Notes under the pieces: generated by a model
Seen by the model: the letters and a program-made list of their open reading frames with translations, nothing else
The model's database searches: none
Told to the model about the DNA's origin: nothing
Translations under genes and position numbers: made by a program
Assembly (NCBI RefSeq): GCF_009720625.1
Contig: NZ_CP046266.1
Span: 2,489,501-2,553,500 of the forward strand
DNA length: 64,000 bases
Reading direction: 5' to 3'
Origin: Metabacillus sediminilitoris
Lineage (GTDB): Bacteria; Bacillota; Bacilli; Bacillales; Bacillaceae
In this document: positions 17,074 to 26,475 of the stretch, piece after piece
Numbering within the stretch: position 1 is the stretch's first letter
How the letters are laid out: every line of letters starts with the position of its first letter

Positions 17074-18597
17074 ATGGTTACATTAACTGGTCAAACACTT
17101 ACATTTGCTGAGGTACGAAAGGTCCTTTTTGACGGAGAAAAAGTTATTTACTCTGAAGAGAGCATGAGAAAAGTTCAAGAAAGCCGTAAAGCGGTTGAAA
17201 AAATCGTTGCTGAAGAAAGAGTTGTTTATGGCATTACAACAGGGTTTGGGAAATTTAGTGATGTCTTTATTGGGAAAGACGATGTAGAAGCACTGCAGTT
17301 GAATTTAATTCGTTCCCATGCATGCGGGGTTGGAGAACCTTTTCCAGAGGTCGTCTCACGTGCGATGATCCTGCTTCGAGCAAACGCATTACTTAAGGGT
17401 TTTTCGGGCGTACGTCCTGTTGTGATTGAAAGATTACTAGACTTAGTGAATGCCGGAATTCATCCAGTGATTCCACAACAAGGATCGCTTGGTGCAAGTG
17501 GAGATTTAGCTCCGCTCTCCCATTTGGCTCTTGTTTTAATCGGAGAAGGAGAGGTTTTTTATAAAGGGGAGAGAACATCAGCGATTCAAGCTTTAACGAA
17601 AGAAGCTATTTTTCCGATCACATTAACAGCAAAAGAAGGGTTGGCCCTCATTAATGGAACTCAAGCGATGACAGCAATGGGTGTCGTTGCCTATTTAGAA
17701 GCAGAAAAATTAGCTTATCAAACAGAACTGATCGCATCTGTGACAATTGAGGGATTACGTGGAATCATTGATGCCTTTGACGAGGATATTCAACTAGCTC
17801 GGGGATATCGCGAACAAGTCGAAGTGGCTAAGCGAATTCGTACTCATCTTTCTGACAGTTCATTAACAACAAAACAAGGGGAATTACGTGTTCAGGATGC
17901 TTACTCGATCCGTTGTATTCCCCAAGTACATGGAGCAACATGGCAGACATTAAACTATGTAAAAGAGAAATTGGAAATCGAAATGAATGCCGCTACAGAT
18001 AATCCGTTAATATTCGATGATGGTGAAAAAGTATTATCTGGAGGTAACTTCCATGGACAGCCGATTGCATTTGCAATGGATTTCTTAGGCATAGCAATGG
18101 CAGAGCTGGCTAACATCTCAGAACGTCGAATTGAGCGTTTAGTAAATCCGCAATTGAATGACTTACCACCGTTTTTAAGTCCTGAACCAGGCTTACAGTC
18201 AGGTGCGATGATTATGCAGTATGTCGCAGCAGCACTTGTATCAGAAAATAAAACATTGGCACATCCAGCAAGTGTTGATTCCATCCCATCATCAGCAAAT
18301 CAAGAAGATCATGTTAGCATGGGGACGATTGGAGCAAGACACGCCTATCAAATCATCACAAATACACGACAAGTTTTAGCCATTGAGGCAATTTGCGGAA
18401 TGCAGGCAGCCGAAATTCGCGGCATCGAAAAAATGGCGAAAGCAACAAGCAGCTTTTTAGAAGAGGGTCGAAAGATTGTCCCATTTATTAGTGAGGATCG
18501 CGTATTTTCCAAGGATATTGAAGCTATGAATACTTGGTTAAAAGTGGGGATTTTCAACTTCAATACAAGTTTATCAAAAGAGCAAAAACTCTCGTAA
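17074..18597 (+). CDS. hutH: Histidine ammonia-lyase HutH
   Basis: A 507-residue cytoplasmic enzyme that removes ammonia from L-histidine to give urocanate, the first step of histidine degradation. The MIO-forming triad Ala-Ser-Gly is in [14 protein letters not shown] (near residue 140); [10 protein letters not shown] carries the catalytic tyrosine; [20 protein letters not shown] and [18 protein letters not shown] are family signatures. ATG 17074 is preceded by AAGGGAG; an in-frame TTG at 17056 is inside that region and unlikely. Length matches B. subtilis HutH. Control is likely by CcpA and HutP-type antitermination. hutUIG are not in this window. Confidence 0.96.
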   Translation: MVTLTGQTLTFAEVRKVLFDGEKVIYSEESMRKVQESRKAVEKIVAEERVVYGITTGFGKFSDVFIGKDDVEALQLNLIRSHACGVGEPFPEVVSRAMILLRANALLKGFSGVRPVVIERLLDLVNAGIHPVIPQQGSLGASGDLAPLSHLALVLIGEGEVFYKGERTSAIQALTKEAIFPITLTAKEGLALINGTQAMTAMGVVAYLEAEKLAYQTELIASVTIEGLRGIIDAFDEDIQLARGYREQVEVAKRIRTHLSDSSLTTKQGELRVQDAYSIRCIPQVHGATWQTLNYVKEKLEIEMNAATDNPLIFDDGEKVLSGGNFHGQPIAFAMDFLGIAMAELANISERRIERLVNPQLNDLPPFLSPEPGLQSGAMIMQYVAAALVSENKTLAHPASVDSIPSSANQEDHVSMGTIGARHAYQIITNTRQVLAIEAICGMQAAEIRGIEKMAKATSSFLEEGRKIVPFISEDRVFSKDIEAMNTWLKVGIFNFNTSLSKEQKLS

Positions 18598-18607
18598 ACT
18601 AGTTTTT

Positions 18608-18658
18608 AAGGGAATAAGCTGCATTGGTGTTTATATTCGATGGCAGCCTGTTCCCTTT
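18608..18658 (+). terminator. Hairpin between hutH and the permease gene
   Basis: AAGGGAATAAGCTGC (18608-18622) pairs imperfectly with GGCAGCCTGTTCCCTT (18642-18657); only a short T-rich tail follows. It may reduce expression of the permease relative to hutH or act as a weak terminator. Confidence 0.55.
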
Positions 18659-18717
18659 AAATATCGTTAACTGAAAATTTGAAACACTAATCATTTCAAA
18701 AAAGAAAGGATGATCAG

Positions 18718-20028
18718 ATGTTAAGTTCAGTAGTGATTTCTGTCATTGTTATGTCTGTTTTGAGCCTACTCCGAGTGAATGTGATGTTTACGATTTTAAT
18801 AGCCGCCGTTGTTGCCGGTTTGATGGAAGGTCTGTCACTGTCCGAATCGATGGATATGCTTATTTCCGGAATGGGTGGACAAGCCAATACGGCACTAAGT
18901 TATGTTTTGCTTGGAATATTTGCTGTTATGATAGGCTATTCAGGAATTACTGGATTTCTTGTGAAACGACTTGTAAGCGTTTTAAATGGGAAGCGTTCCA
19001 TCTTATTGTTGACGATTGCTGCAGTCTCATGTTTATCGCAAAATATTGTTCCGATACATATTGCGTTTATTCCCATTTTAATTCCGCCTTTGCTCCATTT
19101 GTTTGATAAACTGAAGATCGATCGTAGAGGTGTCGCTTCAGCATTAACGTTTGGGTTAGAGGCGCCATATATTATGATTCCAGCCGGATTTGGGCTAATA
19201 TTCCATGGGATCATTGCCGATGAAATGAAAGCGAGCGGTATGGATATCCCTATTTCATCTGTCGCACACGCTATGTTCATACCAGGTCTTGGCATGATTG
19301 TTGGGCTTTTGGTCGCCATTTTTATTTCTTATCGAAAGGATCGTGAACAGCCTTTTAGTGATCAAGGGGTTATGAATGAGGTAGCTGCATCACAAGAAAT
19401 GGAATTGAAATTTTCAACACGTCATTTCTTCACGATTGTGGCAATTATCGGTGTTCTAATCGTACAGCTAGTATCCAGTTCACTTGCTTTGGGAGCGCTT
19501 ACAGGTATTATTCTTATGTTTTTGTTCACGGTTGTCCCATATAAAGAGGGAGAAAAGGTGATCAATGAAGGGATTAATATGATGGGCATGATTGCATTCG
19601 TGATGTTAGTCGCTTCTGGATATGCAACGATTTTGAAGGAGACTGGTGCTGTTGAGGAACTTGTAAAATCCTCAACCGGAATCTTGGGGGAAAGTAAACT
19701 TATTATTGCTGTTGGGATGCTTCTCATTGGTCTATTGATTACGATGGCTACTGGCTCTTCATTTGGGACAATCCCGATTATTGCTGCTTTGTTTGTCCCA
19801 ATCTGCGCAACAGTTGGTTTTTCTCCATTAGCGACTGCCGCATTAATCGGTACTGCTGGTGCACTTGGGGATGCAGGATCACCGGCATCAGACAGCACGC
19901 TTGGTCCGACCGCAGGGTTAAACGCAGATGGAAAACACCATCATATTTGGGACACATGTGTTCCAACGTTTCTGCATTATAATATCCCGCTCTTTATTTT
20001 TGGTGTTATCGCTGCAATGGTTCTTTAA
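18718..20028 (+). CDS. Na+/H+ antiporter-family permease, probable histidine transporter
   Basis: A 436-residue protein with about eleven membrane spans and features of the NhaC-like Na_H_antiporter family (related to B. subtilis YuiF): an N-terminal hydrophobic domain, LSQNIVPIHIAFIPILIPPL, SGYATILKETGAVEELV and the terminal GSFG/ GTAGALGDAGSPASDSTLGP motif. AGAAAGGATGATC precedes the ATG. Proteins of this family are often linked to basic amino-acid uptake, and the position 120 bases after hutH points to histidine. B. subtilis uses an unrelated permease, HutM, in this position. Substrate is inferred from context only. Confidence 0.8.
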   Translation: MLSSVVISVIVMSVLSLLRVNVMFTILIAAVVAGLMEGLSLSESMDMLISGMGGQANTALSYVLLGIFAVMIGYSGITGFLVKRLVSVLNGKRSILLLTIAAVSCLSQNIVPIHIAFIPILIPPLLHLFDKLKIDRRGVASALTFGLEAPYIMIPAGFGLIFHGIIADEMKASGMDIPISSVAHAMFIPGLGMIVGLLVAIFISYRKDREQPFSDQGVMNEVAASQEMELKFSTRHFFTIVAIIGVLIVQLVSSSLALGALTGIILMFLFTVVPYKEGEKVINEGINMMGMIAFVMLVASGYATILKETGAVEELVKSSTGILGESKLIIAVGMLLIGLLITMATGSSFGTIPIIAALFVPICATVGFSPLATAALIGTAGALGDAGSPASDSTLGPTAGLNADGKHHHIWDTCVPTFLHYNIPLFIFGVIAAMVL

Positions 20029-20045
20029 CGAAATCAAGGAAGATT

Positions 20046-20077
20046 GCCCTAAAAAAGTGCAAGGCACTTTTTAGGGC
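20046..20077. terminator. Terminator after the hut unit
   Basis: GCCCTAAAAAAGTGC (20046-20060) pairs with GCACTTTTTAGGGC (20064-20077) with one bulged A. No long T run follows on the plus strand. Confidence 0.6.
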
Positions 20078-20450
20078 AGCCAATCATATTAATCAATCAA
20101 AGAAATTTGTTCCAACCAAGGAGTTATGTTCACTAAAAAACCTCCGAGTTCTTTGCCTTAACTCTTGTGGAGATCTTGAGAATTTGTCTTTTTGAATCAC
20201 TTCCTTAATTTAATTGTTTTTCGATTTGTTGAATCTAGTGTTTTGGAGGGTGACTAATCACCGATATTAGAATATCCAAAGATTAGAAGCGCCAGCTTTC
20301 TAAATAAAAGGCAGGTATAATATCCGTGATAAAAAAGTGGACCCTCTTTTAGAAATAATGGCGACTAATATAAATCCGATATAGAGCAAGGAAAATATCA
20401 ACCTTTTAGATATATTTATTAACCAAATGAATAACTTGTTGAACTAGCAG
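20078..20450. other. Gene-free region
   Basis: No coding frame longer than chance and no clear regulatory structure is seen. Composition is AT-rich like other intergenic spaces here. Confidence 0.4.
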
Positions 20451-20509
20451 GTGCTTTACTTCAATTAGAAGTAAAGCTTTTTTCTTCAACTAAAGACGCA
20501 GGTAAGCGG
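20451..20509 (+). repeat. Dispersed hairpin repeat with intact IS110 group 1 target string
   Basis: GCTTTACTTC (20453-20462) pairs perfectly with GAAGTAAAGC (20468-20477), followed by T6 and then TTCTTCAACTAAAGACGCAG (about 20482-20501). The last part equals the rejoined flanks of the two group 1 IS elements, with the CTA junction at 20490-20492, so this looks like an unoccupied target. Confidence 0.72.
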
Positions 20510-20589
20510 AAGAATGCAATTAAACTTATGTTCAACAATCGTGCCAGATTGTGGAGCAACTCCTTTATAAAATTAGTACAGATTGTTTT

Positions 20590-20680
20590 TACTTTAGCTA
20601 GATACTTACGGTCAATTGCTTGAGGTGCTCTTTCAAACCAACCGTGCTTAATCATTAAATTTGCAGCATCTCCATCAAAT
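20590..20680 (-). pseudogene. C-terminal fragment of a DUF3231 gene
   Basis: The minus-strand frame reads FDGDAANLMIKHGWFERAPQ AIDRKYLAK, matching the end of the DUF3231 protein at 43495-44529 (VQDAAKIMIEKGWFEQAPKA ANRAKLAS). Nothing upstream matches, so only the last 30 codons of a former paralogue survive. Confidence 0.7.
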
Positions 20681-20718
20681 CCAAATGAGAGATGTAAAGT
20701 GTTTAATCTTGAAGCAGA

Positions 20719-20742
20719 AAAAACCACTTAGAGTGGTTTTTT
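20719..20742. terminator. Bidirectional terminator
   Basis: AAAACCACT and AGTGGTTTT flank a 3-base loop, with A and T runs on each side. On the minus strand it sits at the stop codon of the SASP-like gene. Confidence 0.75.
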
Positions 20743-20899
20743 AATCACGCATTGCTCCTGCTTCTCTGGAAGTCATTGCTCCTTGTCCTTCGCTTACATC
20801 TTTTTGAATTTCTTGTTTTACTTTTTGTGCATCTGTTCCGGCAAATTCTGGTTTCATAATAGAACCCAAATTCTCTTTAGCTTGTTGATCCTGTTGCAT
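20741..20899 (-). CDS. Small gamma-type SASP-like protein
   Basis: A 52-residue hydrophilic, cysteine-free protein beginning MQQDQQAKENLGSIMKPEFA and ending MTSREAGAMRD. The segment PEFAGTDAQKVKQEIQ resembles the EFASETNAQQVRKQNQ repeat of gamma-type small acid-soluble spore proteins, which serve as amino-acid reserves in the spore core. GAGGAGGG lies 5 bases before ATG 20899, and a terminator overlaps the stop. No sigma-G promoter was confirmed. Assignment to the SASP class rests on one short similarity. Confidence 0.6.
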   Translation of the reverse strand: MQQDQQAKENLGSIMKPEFAGTDAQKVKQEIQKDVSEGQGAMTSREAGAMRD

Positions 20900-20942
20900 A
20901 CAAGCCCTCCTCAATTTATTATTTAACAATCTTATTATTTAC

Positions 20943-21511
20943 AAAAAAACACTCGGTATATCCCGAGGATTTAAGCGAATTTTACTTAAAGTAAAGAGGG
21001 GCTTTAATTGAGTGATCGTCATCGACGGTAATGCTATATATATCTTATAGTAAGATGGGTGAAGGGGAGCAAATATAGGCTTAGTTCAGTGGGTTGACAG
21101 TTTCATTCTTGTCAGTTTAATAAGAATAGTGTTTTAATATAAATTCTAAAATCCACTTAAATTCACGCTAAATTTTAATAAATAGTAGAAGCTAGTATTT
21201 ACGATTTAGTGTTTTTAGAGTTTAACTGTTGTAGTAAGACTTCTAGACCTAATCGAACCAATTTTTCCAAAAGTTGGCTCGACACCGAAAATAAAGAGAA
21301 AAATTTTTAATATAAATTATAAAAAACAAAAATATTAAAAATGTGTTGATATAAATTATAAAATAATCATTAATTTATAATAAAATTTTTAGAATATTCA
21401 TATAAAATGAAAATAATTCAACTGGTAGGTAAAAATGAAAGCGGCAACAAATGATAAAATTATAGGTTGAAGGTACAGATTTTCAAACTAAAGAAAGGCA
21501 AGGACGACAGC
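20943..21511. other. AT-rich intergenic region
   Basis: A small hairpin CTCGG/CCGAG occurs near 20952-20967. Apart from that the region is very AT-rich, with no gene recognised before the dehydrogenase fragment. Confidence 0.4.
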
Positions 21512-21646
21512 GTGTGGAATAAGGATGGTATTATTCAAGGCGTAGGTATTAAAGTAAAAGGATTACGTGTAATGGCACAGGGATTTGGTCATGTTGGTGG
21601 CTATCTTGCCAAATATTTTTTTTATCCGGTTTACAAACAATACTAG
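21512..21646 (+). pseudogene. Glutamate/leucine dehydrogenase remnant
   Basis: The frame translates to GIKVKGLRVMAQGFGHVGGY LAKYF before diverging and stopping at TAG 21644-21646. VKGLRVAVQGFGNVG is the start of the NAD-binding Rossmann domain of Glu/Leu/Phe/Val dehydrogenases (GxGxxG fingerprint). Only about 40 codons remain, so this is a gene fossil. Confidence 0.6.
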
Positions 21647-21664
21647 GTAAAAGGTGGAATTTCT

Positions 21665-23245
21665 ATGTCATTGGAAGTGAAAAAAGAGAATGGTGTGGAA
21701 ATAGCAGCACACTCACAACAAAAAACACGTAAAGGTGTATTTTGGCCGGCTTTTCTTATTGTAGGAGGAGGAGCAGTTCTAGGAATCGTTAACAATAAAA
21801 TGTTAGCTGACATTTCCATGAACGGATTTATAGCGTCATTAAGAGGGCTTGGATGGCTCTATCAAATCATATCCATTGTGGCGTTAGTAATTGTTGGCCT
21901 CGTAACATTTTCAAAGATAGGTAAAGTTCGTTTGGGCGGGGAAGACGCTAAACCTAAGTATTCGTTTGGTTCTTGGTTTGCGATGGCACTATCAGGTGGA
22001 ATTGCAACAGGGCTCATAACATATGGAGTGAATGAACCGATCATTTACTTTGGCAATATTTATGGTGAAATGAATCAAACCGGAGTGAAACCGGGAACGC
22101 CCCTTGCAGCAATCTTTGCCATGGGGCGCAGTTTTTACAATTGGTCTTTCATACCATACGCAATGTATTCATTGAGTGGTCTAGTCGTTGCCTATATGTA
22201 TTTTAATCGCAAGAAATCATTGTCTGTAACCTCAACGTTAATTCCATTGTTTGGTGATAAAGTGACGAAAGGGATTTGGTCAAGTATAATCGACACATTA
22301 TCCGTGTTAGCCATCGCATTAGGGTTAGCATCTTCGCTAGGAGCAGGACTAGCATTGGTTGGTTCGGGTATCGAGGCGACATACGGTATCCAACAAGGGC
22401 CGATCGTGTGGCTCGTGTTAACGTTAGTGATTACGGCAATGTTTACACTATCCTCTTTAAAAGGATTAGATAAAGGAATTCGATTTTTATCAGATTTCAA
22501 TGCAAAAGTATTTTATATCATTCTCATTGCACTCATTATTATCGGTCCAACATTATTTATCTTTCGAACATCCACCGCTGGTTTAGGATACTGGCTGCAG
22601 AACTTTTGGCAATGGGGACTTGATCCAATTGATTTAGGTGGAGAAGCTCTTGTTATGTGGTGGACATTGTACGACTGGGCGATTTGGATTGCTTATGCTC
22701 CGCTAATGGGTATCTTTTTTGCCGTCATCTCACACGGCCGCACGATTCGTGAATTTATGATTGTTAACTGGATTTTACCTTCAGTATTCAGTATTATTTG
22801 GTTCGGTATTTGGGGTGGAACGGCGCTGCACTGGCAACAGAACAACGTTGTCGATTTAGTGGGTACAATCAAAGAGAGCGGGGCAATGGCAGCTTTGTGG
22901 TCATTTTTAGCCAATCTGCCTTTAGGCGCAGTCATTATTCCTATTATCATGTTTTCGCTCATTCTTTCTTTTTCTACAGGTGCTGATGCAATGGTACGTA
23001 CAATTTCTTCTTTATGTACTGTAAACATTCAACATGACGAAGAGCCTGCAAATTGGAAAAAACTTCTTTGGGCACTTTCTATTGGGATTATAGCTTTCGT
23101 AATGGTCGCTTTCGCTGGAGGGGCACAAGGGGTCGATGGTGTAAAGTATCTAGCAGCACTTGGCGGCTCATCCATCCTATTTGTTTTCGTGTTGCAAGTC
23201 GTGTCTGCGATTAAAATGTTCTTCATTGATAAAATTGAAAAGTAA
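21665..23245 (+). CDS. BCCT-family betaine/trimethylammonium transporter
   Basis: A 526-residue, twelve-span transporter of the betaine/carnitine/choline family. The family core is clear: SFGSWFAMALSGGIATGLIT near residue 100, NWSFIPYAMYSLSGLVVAY, and the signature WWTLYDWAIWIAYAPLMG near residue 335 with the aromatic box that binds quaternary amines. N-terminal 20 residues are hydrophilic. AGGTGGAATTTCT precedes the ATG. It is followed after 19 bases by a MIO-less lyase, so its substrate is probably a trimethylammonium compound that the lyase cleaves, such as ergothioneine, rather than an osmolyte. Confidence 0.9.
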   Translation: MSLEVKKENGVEIAAHSQQKTRKGVFWPAFLIVGGGAVLGIVNNKMLADISMNGFIASLRGLGWLYQIISIVALVIVGLVTFSKIGKVRLGGEDAKPKYSFGSWFAMALSGGIATGLITYGVNEPIIYFGNIYGEMNQTGVKPGTPLAAIFAMGRSFYNWSFIPYAMYSLSGLVVAYMYFNRKKSLSVTSTLIPLFGDKVTKGIWSSIIDTLSVLAIALGLASSLGAGLALVGSGIEATYGIQQGPIVWLVLTLVITAMFTLSSLKGLDKGIRFLSDFNAKVFYIILIALIIIGPTLFIFRTSTAGLGYWLQNFWQWGLDPIDLGGEALVMWWTLYDWAIWIAYAPLMGIFFAVISHGRTIREFMIVNWILPSVFSIIWFGIWGGTALHWQQNNVVDLVGTIKESGAMAALWSFLANLPLGAVIIPIIMFSLILSFSTGADAMVRTISSLCTVNIQHDEEPANWKKLLWALSIGIIAFVMVAFAGGAQGVDGVKYLAALGGSSILFVFVLQVVSAIKMFFIDKIEK

Positions 23246-23264
23246 GTAAGTGAGGAGAAAAAAC

Positions 23265-24803
23265 ATGCATGCCAAAGATAATAAAAAAGTAACCCTTGGT
23301 GATCCGATTAGTCTCGAAGAATTTGTGGCAGTTGCACGATTTGGTGCCTTGGTTGAATTTTCCGATGTCTACCGAAGGCGGGTAGAAATGTCTAGTCAAC
23401 TCGTTGAAAAGCGGATAAAAGAAGGAAAGGTAATGTACGGAGTCAATACTGGTTTCGGTGCTCTTTCTACAGAGTTGATATCCCAGGAAGAAACGGCTCA
23501 ATTACAACGGAATATCCTTCTATCCCATGCTACGTCAGTAGGAGAACCGCTAACGGAGGAAGAAGTGAGGGCTACGATACTTATGGTCTTGCAAAATTTG
23601 GGACAAGGGTATTCGGGGGTGCGAATCGAAACTTTGGAGATGTATCGACAGTTTTTAAATAACCGCCTGACCCCCTTTGCTCCCCGGGAAGGTTCTGTCG
23701 GCTATTTATGCACGGAAGCTCATATAGCGCTTGTACTGATTGGTGAAGGGATGGCGTATGTGAACGGAGAGCTCCTACCTGCGAAGGAAGCTTTAGGCAG
23801 AGTTGGCATGGAGCCGCTTGTGCTTTCAGCAAAGGAGGGACTGGCGCTTATCAGCGGGACAACAAGCCCGACAGGCATTGGAGCATTAGCATTGTTTGAT
23901 ATGTTAAAGGCGGCTACAGTCGCCGATATTATCGGAGCAATGACTCTAGAAGTGTTAAAAGGAACTACAAATGCTTTTGACGACCGGTTGATGAGCGTTC
24001 GGCCACATGAGGATCAAAGAAATACCGCATTTAACATTCGAAAAATGTTAAGCGACTCCATGATTGCAAAGAAGTTCGTCGATTATCGATTACAGGATGC
24101 GTTATCTTTGCGTGCTCTTCCACAGCTGCACGGAGCCGCAAAGAAAACGCTTCAGGACGCGTTGAAAACGATCGAAATTGAGATAAATTCATGTTGTGAT
24201 AACCCAATTTTATGGCCAGACGAGGAAAACGGCGGAGCAATATCGGGATGTAATTGTGATTCATCGTATGTGGGAATCGAGTTAGATTCTGCATGTATTG
24301 CCGCCACAGCAATTGCCAAGATGTCAGAAAGGCGTAATAATCGCCTCATCAATGGTCAGCTTTCCGGCTATCCTTCTTTTCTCATCCATAAAGCGGGGCT
24401 CAACTCTGGACTGATGATTCCGCAATACACACAAGCAGGTCTTTTAAATGATATGAAAATATTATCCCATCCGGCTACGGTAGATAGTATTCCAACCTGT
24501 GCTGACCAGGAAGATTATGTAGCAATGGGATACAATGCTGCTAAAAAAGCGCGTGAGGTGGCTAGTAAGCTTGAATATGTGTTAGCCATTGAACTGTTAT
24601 CTATATATTGTGCCCATCAGTTCGTGGAAAGCGATTTATTACCGGGTTCTGCCACAAGAGCTGTTTTAACCCGAATTGCTCACTCTGTACCAAAAATGGA
24701 GGAGGACACATACCTTTATCCTCATTTACAAACGTTAAGGGAGATCATTCATTCTGGCGAAATCATCGATCTTGTAGAAGATACGATTGGAAAACTACTT
24801 TAG
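23265..24803 (+). CDS. Ammonia-lyase-fold enzyme lacking the MIO triad, probable ergothionase
   Basis: A 512-residue member of the histidine/aromatic ammonia-lyase superfamily: YGVNTGFGALSTE, NILLSHATSVGEPL, SVDSIP-type ATVDSIPTCADQEDYVAMG. At the position of the MIO-forming Ala-Ser-Gly ([14 protein letters not shown] in HutH) it has GSVGYLCTEAH, so it cannot build the MIO electrophile in the normal way. Ergothionases, which eliminate trimethylamine from ergothioneine to give thiourocanate, are known MIO-free members of this superfamily. Pairing with a betaine transporter strongly suggests a trimethylammonium substrate. ATG 23265 follows GAGGAG. Alternative: another betaine lyase or a non-catalytic homologue. 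Confidence 0.75.
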   Translation: MHAKDNKKVTLGDPISLEEFVAVARFGALVEFSDVYRRRVEMSSQLVEKRIKEGKVMYGVNTGFGALSTELISQEETAQLQRNILLSHATSVGEPLTEEEVRATILMVLQNLGQGYSGVRIETLEMYRQFLNNRLTPFAPREGSVGYLCTEAHIALVLIGEGMAYVNGELLPAKEALGRVGMEPLVLSAKEGLALISGTTSPTGIGALALFDMLKAATVADIIGAMTLEVLKGTTNAFDDRLMSVRPHEDQRNTAFNIRKMLSDSMIAKKFVDYRLQDALSLRALPQLHGAAKKTLQDALKTIEIEINSCCDNPILWPDEENGGAISGCNCDSSYVGIELDSACIAATAIAKMSERRNNRLINGQLSGYPSFLIHKAGLNSGLMIPQYTQAGLLNDMKILSHPATVDSIPTCADQEDYVAMGYNAAKKAREVASKLEYVLAIELLSIYCAHQFVESDLLPGSATRAVLTRIAHSVPKMEEDTYLYPHLQTLREIIHSGEIIDLVEDTIGKLL

Positions 24804-24878
24804 GACCGATTGGGGGTTCCTTAAGGGGCAGCGTCTAGGAAAATGCGGATTTACAATGGTAAAAGTTTTCCATCATAC

Positions 24879-24930
24879 AAATCCCGATTTATCTTTTGAA
24901 AAAAATGATAAAATCGGGATTTGTTTTTTT
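24879..24930 (+). terminator. Terminator of the BCCT-lyase operon
   Basis: CAAATCCCGATTTATC (24879-24894) pairs with GATAAAATCGGGATTTG (24907-24923), one bulge, followed by seven T. Confidence 0.85.
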
Positions 24931-25258
24931 CTAATGCTCACCGAACTATATGATACTAAACTACAAATCCTTTTCTTTGATTCTAAAAAGGGTATTCACA
25001 ATGTTTTAAACTGTCCTGGTGTAAAAACATTCACTAGAAACACAGGGCCATTCTGTACTTTCGAATTCGAGGATTAACAAGCTAATAAACAGTTTATGGA
25101 TGAATTCTTTTTGATCCTGGGCAGACTTTACCTGTTGGTGATGATGTACCTGCGAGGTATACAATACACATGGTAGTTGTTGTCTAGGAAATGTTACAAA
25201 GATCATTAATCAATTATCATAGGAGGACTATAGGGGGTATTGTGAAGATATTAGAGAA
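24931..25258. other. Gene-free region, possible decayed coding DNA
   Basis: A short frame near 25120-25190 reads LPVGDDVPARYTIHMVVVV, which looks protein-like but has no start, no clear family and an early stop. Nothing else is recognised. AGGAGG at 25221-25226 precedes the NUDIX gene. Confidence 0.35.
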
Positions 25259-25690
25259 ATGATTGGAAATGCACCACTGATAATAGTACGACCAAGCGTA
25301 GCCATTATCAATAATAAAGGAGAAATTTTATTGTACAGTTATTCAGGTGCATCTTGGGGAATTCCAGGTGGGATATTGCAGATAAATGAGACAGTTGAGA
25401 ATTGCATTAAAAGAAATGTAAAAGAAGATTTAGGTTTAATTTTAAATTCTCTACATTTATTTGGTGTCTATTCTGGTCAGGATTTAAATACAAAACCTGA
25501 GAACGGTGAAGATGAATATCATACTGTTGCAATAGGTTATTTATGTACAGACTATGCAGGAGTATTAACACCTGATGAGAATCAGGAAATAGAAGCTGAA
25601 TTTTTCAAATTAGACCAATTACCTGATCATACAGATTCTTTTATTAAAAATAAGTTGGTTGAATTAAAGGAGAATCTTAAAATAGGTTAA
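25259..25690 (+). CDS. NUDIX hydrolase
   Basis: A 143-residue NUDIX protein that would hydrolyse a nucleoside-diphosphate-linked substrate. The Nudix box is GGILQINETVENCIKRNVKE DLGL: spacing is canonical, but the usual REU part is R-N-V, so one acidic position is lost while the metal-binding E-D pair remains. APLIIVRPSVAIINNKGEIL is typical of the YtkD/MutT-like subgroup. The ATG at 25259 has no ribosome binding site near it; AGGAGG lies 33 bases upstream, and the codons just before the ATG (CEDIRE) look homologous, so the true start may have been lost by a frameshift. Confidence 0.7.
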   Translation: MIGNAPLIIVRPSVAIINNKGEILLYSYSGASWGIPGGILQINETVENCIKRNVKEDLGLILNSLHLFGVYSGQDLNTKPENGEDEYHTVAIGYLCTDYAGVLTPDENQEIEAEFFKLDQLPDHTDSFIKNKLVELKENLKIG

Positions 25691-25823
25691 AGCAAAGGTT
25701 GTTTTTAATTTTGCTTAAGGGCAGGTTTGTTGAAAAAGAACCATCAAAATATTATATTTAGACAAATATGTCTCGTTGTCTAAATAAATTTACAACGGCA
25801 ATATGGAATTAGGGTGATTTTAA

Positions 25824-26300
25824 ATGAAAAAGACTTCTCCAAAACTACCGTTAACATCCGAAGAAAAATTAAATTTAAGAAGATGTAAAGTAAAATTAAG
25901 TGAGATTGCTGATATGGATGTCTCTTCATTATCCAAGTGTCTAAAAACTTCTTCCGAACGTGCCAAATATCTTCGAGCTTTAGCTCAATTTCAATCCATA
26001 CCTTCTATTGGATCAAAGTTGGCTCAATGGGTAACTGAATTGGAATTTTATTCTCTTGAAGAGATTAAAAATGAAGACGGTGCTAAATTAACTGATAAAT
26101 TGGAAGAACGATTCGGATATTGGGAAGACCCCTGTGTGGAAGATTCTTTGCGTTGCATAGTTTATCACGCAAATTATCCTGATAGCGATAAGAGTTGGTG
26201 GTATTTTACAGATGAGAGGAAACAGTATCGTGAGCAATATGGGTATCCTGCTACAAGACCTACAACTCCTTGGTATGAAAAGAAGCCAAAAAATGAATAG
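25824..26300 (+). CDS. Cdd1-like helix-hairpin-helix protein
   Basis: A 158-residue protein. Residues 55-75 form a helix-hairpin-helix (FQSIPSIGSKLAQWVTELEF), a DNA-backbone binding motif. It is followed by YWEDPCVEDSLRCIVYHANY and SWWYFTDERKQYR, typical of the Cdd1 / pathogenicity-locus family (PF11731). The biochemical role of the family is unknown; transcription- or DNA-linked roles are guessed. AGGGTGATTTTAA precedes the ATG, a modest ribosome binding site. Confidence 0.75.
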   Translation: MKKTSPKLPLTSEEKLNLRRCKVKLSEIADMDVSSLSKCLKTSSERAKYLRALAQFQSIPSIGSKLAQWVTELEFYSLEEIKNEDGAKLTDKLEERFGYWEDPCVEDSLRCIVYHANYPDSDKSWWYFTDERKQYREQYGYPATRPTTPWYEKKPKNE

Positions 26301-26314
26301 AGTATTAGTATTAT

Positions 26315-26475
26315 AAAATCTGAATTTCTTTATCTAAAGGAATTTGAAAGTGTTGAACACTTTAAGGAAGAACTGTCGAAGTATATAGAATGCTATAACC
26401 ATAAACGAATTAAAGGCAAAATTAAAAGGTATGAGCCCGGTTCAATACCGAGTACATGCCCTACAAGCCGCTTAA
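26315..26475 (+). pseudogene. IS3-family transposase, C-terminal remnant
   Basis: The translation SEFLYLKEFESVEHFKEELS KYIECYNHKRIKGKI is the end of an IS3/IS150-type OrfB integrase domain. A frameshift near 26430 leads to GMSPVQYRVHALQAA and TAA 26473-26475. The DDE residues and the rest of the element are gone. Confidence 0.8.

Noticed and set aside
23581..23832. Antisense frames inside the MIO-less lyase gene
   Set aside because: Shadow frames of a strongly coding gene; none has a start signal or a family.
24931..25258. Possible gene with LPVGDDVPARYTIHMVVVV
   Set aside because: No start, no ribosome binding site, stops on both sides and no recognisable family.
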